Shown: positions 5,528 to 8,433 of the stretch, piece after piece
Numbering within the stretch: position 1 is the first letter of the stretch
How the letters are laid out: each line of letters opens with the position of its first letter
Assembly: GCA_030037185.1 (NCBI GenBank)
Contig: JASHRR010000631.1
Span: 1-8,433 of the forward strand
DNA length: 8,433 nt
Origin: Xanthobacteraceae bacterium
GTDB lineage: Bacteria; Pseudomonadota; Alphaproteobacteria; Rhizobiales; Xanthobacteraceae
Reading direction: 5' to 3'
Made by a program: the position numbers and the translations under genes
The notes under the pieces: generated by a model
What the model saw: only the letters and a program-made list of their open reading frames with translations
Told to the model about the DNA's origin: nothing
The model's database searches: none

Positions 5528-7672
5528 TCAATCCGCGCTGATCTTCGGAAAGCTTTCGGCGGATAGGGCGCGCCCGAGCAGAGCCAATGTTGTGCCGTTG
5601 TGCAGCAGTGCCGCGGCGATCGGGGGAAGAAAGCCCATCGAAGCTGCCACGAAAAGAGCCGTATTTATACCGATTGCAGCGTTGAAGTTGCTGCGAATCA
5701 AGGCCATTGCGTTCAAGGCGGCCTCATGGGCATCAGCAACGGCGGCGAGACGATCCTTGACCAACAAGATATCGGCGGTTGCGCGAGCGATGTCTGCGCC
5801 GATTGGCATCGCGAGTCCCACGTCCGCTGTGGCCAAAGCTGGAGCGTCATTGATTCCGTCACCCAAATAGGCAACTCTACGTCCGTCGCGCCGCATGCCT
5901 TTCACGATCCCCGCCTTTTCCTCCGGCTGAAGCTCGGCAAAGACTTGATCCATGCCGACTGTCGTCCCGATCACATCCGCCCGCTCCTTACGATCGCCGG
6001 TGAGCATGACCAGGGAATGAACACCGGATTGGCGCAGGCGCCTAACCGTCTCCGCAGAATCGTCCCGCAATTCGTCCCGCAGCGCGATGATGCCGATCGG
6101 CGAAGGGTCGGCGGTGGCGTAAAGAAACATCTTTCCTTGCGCAACGAAGGCCTGGGCAATCGGCTCGTGCTGCCGGAGGCTGATGCATTCATGATCTTCC
6201 AAGAAATGCCGGCTACCGATGCGGATCGTCTCGGTCCCGACTTTTGTTCTCAGGCCATGCGCGATGATGACATCGACATCGCCGTGAGGAACGTGCGGCA
6301 AGCCTCGCTGACGCGCCGCGCGCACGATGGCGTCCGCAACCGGATGGCGCGAATGTTCCTCGATCGAAGCGGCAAGCCCCATCAGACGCGCTTCGGACCA
6401 GAGCTGCGGCGTCAGGGCAACAACGTCAGTGACAGCAAGGTCTCCGCGAGTGAGCGTACCAGTCTTGTCAAAAACGAACGTGTCGATTCGCGACAGTTTT
6501 TCGATACTCTGTCCGCCCTTTATCAAGATTCCCCGGTTCGCTCCTTCGGACATGGTAGCCCTAATCACCACAGGCGCATTTAGTTTGATCGCGCATGAGT
6601 AATCGATCAGGAACACTGATATGACGCGAGTGATGTCGCCAGTCAGCAAGAATGTCACGGCGGCAAGTCCCAGCGTCAGGAGCACGCGACGGTTGGCCAA
6701 TTCCTCGGCTAGCCGCTCGGTTTCCGATTTGGCTATCAGCGAGGCGTGTATGAATGCTGCAATCCGCGCGGTAGTCGTCTCGCTACCGACCCGTCGCGCC
6801 TTGATCTTTATCCTGCCGCTCTCGATAGCGCTGCCAGCGATGACGTCATAGCCTATTTCCTTGCGCGCAGGTACACTCTCGCCTGTGACTGAAGCTTGGT
6901 TGACCTGGGCGACCCCCTCTATGATCACGCCGTCGACGGGCACCAACTCGCCAGTGTTGATAACGACGGTATCTCCCGTTTGGACATCGGCAAACGGCAC
7001 CTGGATGAGGGCCCCTTCGCGTTCGATCCAGACGGAATGCGGATGCGGGTAAAGCAGGTGCTCGAGCAATTCCGCGGAGCGGCGCTCGGTGGTTTGCTCG
7101 ACATAGTCGCCGCTCGCCATCATTGTATCGGTCACGAGCGCCGTCACATACCTGCCGAGCATCGCGCCGAGCGAAACGGCAGCCGCATCGAGGACCTCCA
7201 CCGTGATCCCCTTGGTAGTAAGCGAATGAGCGCCGCGGAAGACCCGTGGTGAAATTGCCGCCCAAGTCAAAAGGCGACCAAACGGCGCCGGGATTAACGC
7301 AAGCGACAGCAGACACACGACAGGTAAAACGAGGGGGGCGATGCTGGGCTCTTCATCCTTGGGGGTCCGGCGAAACTGCAAATCGCGCGGCATGATGGCC
7401 GAAAGCTTTTGTAGCACCGAGTACCTCGCCGCCGACGTACCGTCGTATTCGATGATCACTGACTCGGCTCCGACCTTAAGGCGGACCGACATGACGCCGA
7501 CCGAATCGCTGATCAAACTAGCGAAGTGCTCCAAGTCGAGATGCGGACGCCTCAGCAGCGGTATTTTGACCCGCAGTCGCTTTGGTAGCTCATGAACGAC
7601 GAGGAGTCCGCAATCAGTCCCCCGCCAGTCTCCGATGCCGCCGTCAAGTTTTCGAGAGGATGCATGATCCAA
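5528..7672 (-). CDS. heavy-metal-type P-type ATPase with an atypical metal site
   Basis: Inner-membrane ATP-driven cation transporter, 714 residues. All catalytic motifs are present: actuator TGES at 263-266, phosphorylation site DKTGT at 402-406 (Asp402), the P1B hallmark HP at 443-444 in SRHPVADAI, TGD at 558-560, and GDGINDAP at 604-611. Membrane segments are likely near 111-142, 158-185, 326-344, 347-370 and 652-699. The N-terminal domain (about 25-100, HELPKRLRVKIPLL) has the look of a metal-binding domain but no CxxC. The membrane motif that is CPC in Cu/Zn/Cd pumps reads YSCAIKLNAP here, with Ser359-Cys360-Ala361, and the last helix has HNGTTLALL. The transported ion cannot be read from this. 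The start is a TTG after GGGA and eight A's; an ATG at 7665 is in another frame. No intact gene lies in the 240 bases upstream. The next reliable gene downstream is the 83-residue protein. Confidence 0.92.
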   Translation of the reverse strand: MDHASSRKLDGGIGDWRGTDCGLLVVHELPKRLRVKIPLLRRPHLDLEHFASLISDSVGVMSVRLKVGAESVIIEYDGTSAARYSVLQKLSAIMPRDLQFRRTPKDEEPSIAPLVLPVVCLLSLALIPAPFGRLLTWAAISPRVFRGAHSLTTKGITVEVLDAAAVSLGAMLGRYVTALVTDTMMASGDYVEQTTERRSAELLEHLLYPHPHSVWIEREGALIQVPFADVQTGDTVVINTGELVPVDGVIIEGVAQVNQASVTGESVPARKEIGYDVIAGSAIESGRIKIKARRVGSETTTARIAAFIHASLIAKSETERLAEELANRRVLLTLGLAAVTFLLTGDITRVISVFLIDYSCAIKLNAPVVIRATMSEGANRGILIKGGQSIEKLSRIDTFVFDKTGTLTRGDLAVTDVVALTPQLWSEARLMGLAASIEEHSRHPVADAIVRAARQRGLPHVPHGDVDVIIAHGLRTKVGTETIRIGSRHFLEDHECISLRQHEPIAQAFVAQGKMFLYATADPSPIGIIALRDELRDDSAETVRRLRQSGVHSLVMLTGDRKERADVIGTTVGMDQVFAELQPEEKAGIVKGMRRDGRRVAYLGDGINDAPALATADVGLAMPIGADIARATADILLVKDRLAAVADAHEAALNAMALIRSNFNAAIGINTALFVAASMGFLPPIAAALLHNGTTLALLGRALSAESFPKISAD

Positions 7673-7914
7673 TTTTTTTTCCCGCGGTCACCTTTGGTTT
7701 TGACCTCGGCATCCTCGCAGCCCTCCCTGGTATCTTCCCGCCGCTCCGGATAGCGTCCAGACCTTATCATCCCGTGGATAGCCGAAATGCGTATTCTACT
7801 AACTCGAAAATCGAAAACGCGGTTCCCGAGCTGCACGATTTTGCCGGCACAAGTTGTAGCTGCGTTGGGTTCTCCACGGCCTCGATGGTCTTTCCCCTCC
7901 ACGCGCCCGCCGCT

Positions 7915-8433
7915 TCAACGGCAAGTGAGAAAGTTGGGCCTCTGTAACGGGCCGGGGTCGTCAACCCCTCTGTTCACTCGCGAGGCATCACCTCGGTTGT
8001 GGTGAACGATAGATGCGCCACCACCAGGCCGGGCAGGTTTTACAAGTTCCGTAAGATCGGGCTCACCGCAGCGCGCCAGCGCGACCTTACGTACCGCGTC
8101 GCGCAGGCGAAGCAGCGACGCAAAATCCGTTCCGGACGGCACCATGGTTGAGCGGGGGAACCACTGATCAGAACGGAGCATCGACCGCGTCCCACGAAGG
8201 ATGCCGGGCACGACAGGAACGCCGGCCTGCGCAGTGAATGTCCCTTCCGGAAAGAACACGGTGTTGCGGCCGTGCTGGGCCGCCACAGTGGCGCATCGGT
8301 ATCGGCCAAGCTGCTGCTGACATCATAGCGATCGACGAACGCCGCCGCCAACCGGCGCAGAAATGGCCGGCAAATATCTGCCCGGCCAACTCTCGCTTCG
8401 CCACATAGGCCGGCTCGCCGGGAAGAATCGCCG
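7915..8433 (-). pseudogene. broken PlsC-type acyltransferase, truncated by the window edge
   Basis: In intact relatives this domain transfers an acyl chain to lysophospholipid or glycerol 3-phosphate derivatives at the inner membrane. Three frames must be joined. From the edge the minus strand reads AILPGEPAYVAKRELAGQ then IFAGHF, loses one base near 8360, and continues RRLAAAFVDRYDVSSSLADT (PlsC block II FVDR). It loses another base near 8286 and continues HGRNTVFFPEGTF (block III FPEG), AGVPVVPGILRGTRSMLRSD (block IV), then QWFPR and SGTDFASLLRLRDAVRK to CGEPDLTELVKP. Relative to the family about 16 residues are missing in frame after FPEGTFT, and about 10 after QWFPR, both from the catalytic fold. 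The tail after KPARP does not look like the family. The block I HxxxxD would lie beyond the window. Two frameshifts plus two deletions make this a decaying gene rather than a sequencing error. Confidence 0.8.

Noticed and set aside
5600..6583. 327-residue open frame on the plus strand
   Set aside because: It lies wholly antisense to the P-type ATPase catalytic core, whose motifs are unmistakable; the plus-strand protein shows no family features.

Overview
The window looks like an alphaproteobacterial chromosome of the Hyphomicrobiales, most likely Bradyrhizobium or a close relative. The reasons are the fairly high GC, the style of the small helical proteins and their remnants (proteins opening with WQPISTA, IARENI or YFARRAA are typical of that group), and a FixK/FNR-type palindrome. 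This assignment is inference from sequence style, not from a search. Every gene I can support lies on the minus strand, so the biological reading order runs from position 8433 down to 1.

Region by region, in minus-strand order: 8433-7915 is a broken PlsC-type acyltransferase gene, cut by the window edge. 7672-5528 is an intact heavy-metal-type (P1B-like) P-type ATPase with an unusual membrane metal-site motif. 5525-5265 is a doubtful short ORF. 5186-4935 is a well-supported small acidic protein of unknown function with a strong ribosome binding site. 4890-4708 is another doubtful short ORF. 4532-3465 is a divergent ribose-phosphate pyrophosphokinase. About 660 bases follow without an intact gene. 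2804-1860 is a PfkB-type 6-phosphofructokinase.

The left 1.8 kb is a gene graveyard. It holds remnants of three small proteins, each interrupted by frameshifts (1078-918, 856-536, 334-187). It also holds a pair of roughly 115-base inverted repeats at 72-185 and 1585-1706, a 21-base tandem duplication at 1728-1769, and a perfect 16-base palindrome at 525-540. The long genes of the middle section are open for more than 4 kb without a frameshift. The frameshifts at both ends are therefore more likely real decay than poor sequence quality.

The intact genes make sense as an accessory stress or low-oxygen metabolic cluster: PfkB provides a glycolytic phosphorylation step, the PRPP synthetase-like enzyme links ribose 5-phosphate and ATP, and the P-type ATPase moves an ion across the inner membrane. 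Similar groupings of a second PRPP synthetase, PfkB, metal ATPases and small unknown proteins occur in rhizobial genomes, often under low-oxygen control; that link is from general knowledge and is not demonstrated here. I found no tRNA, rRNA, CRISPR array or intact transposase, and no convincing gene on the plus strand.
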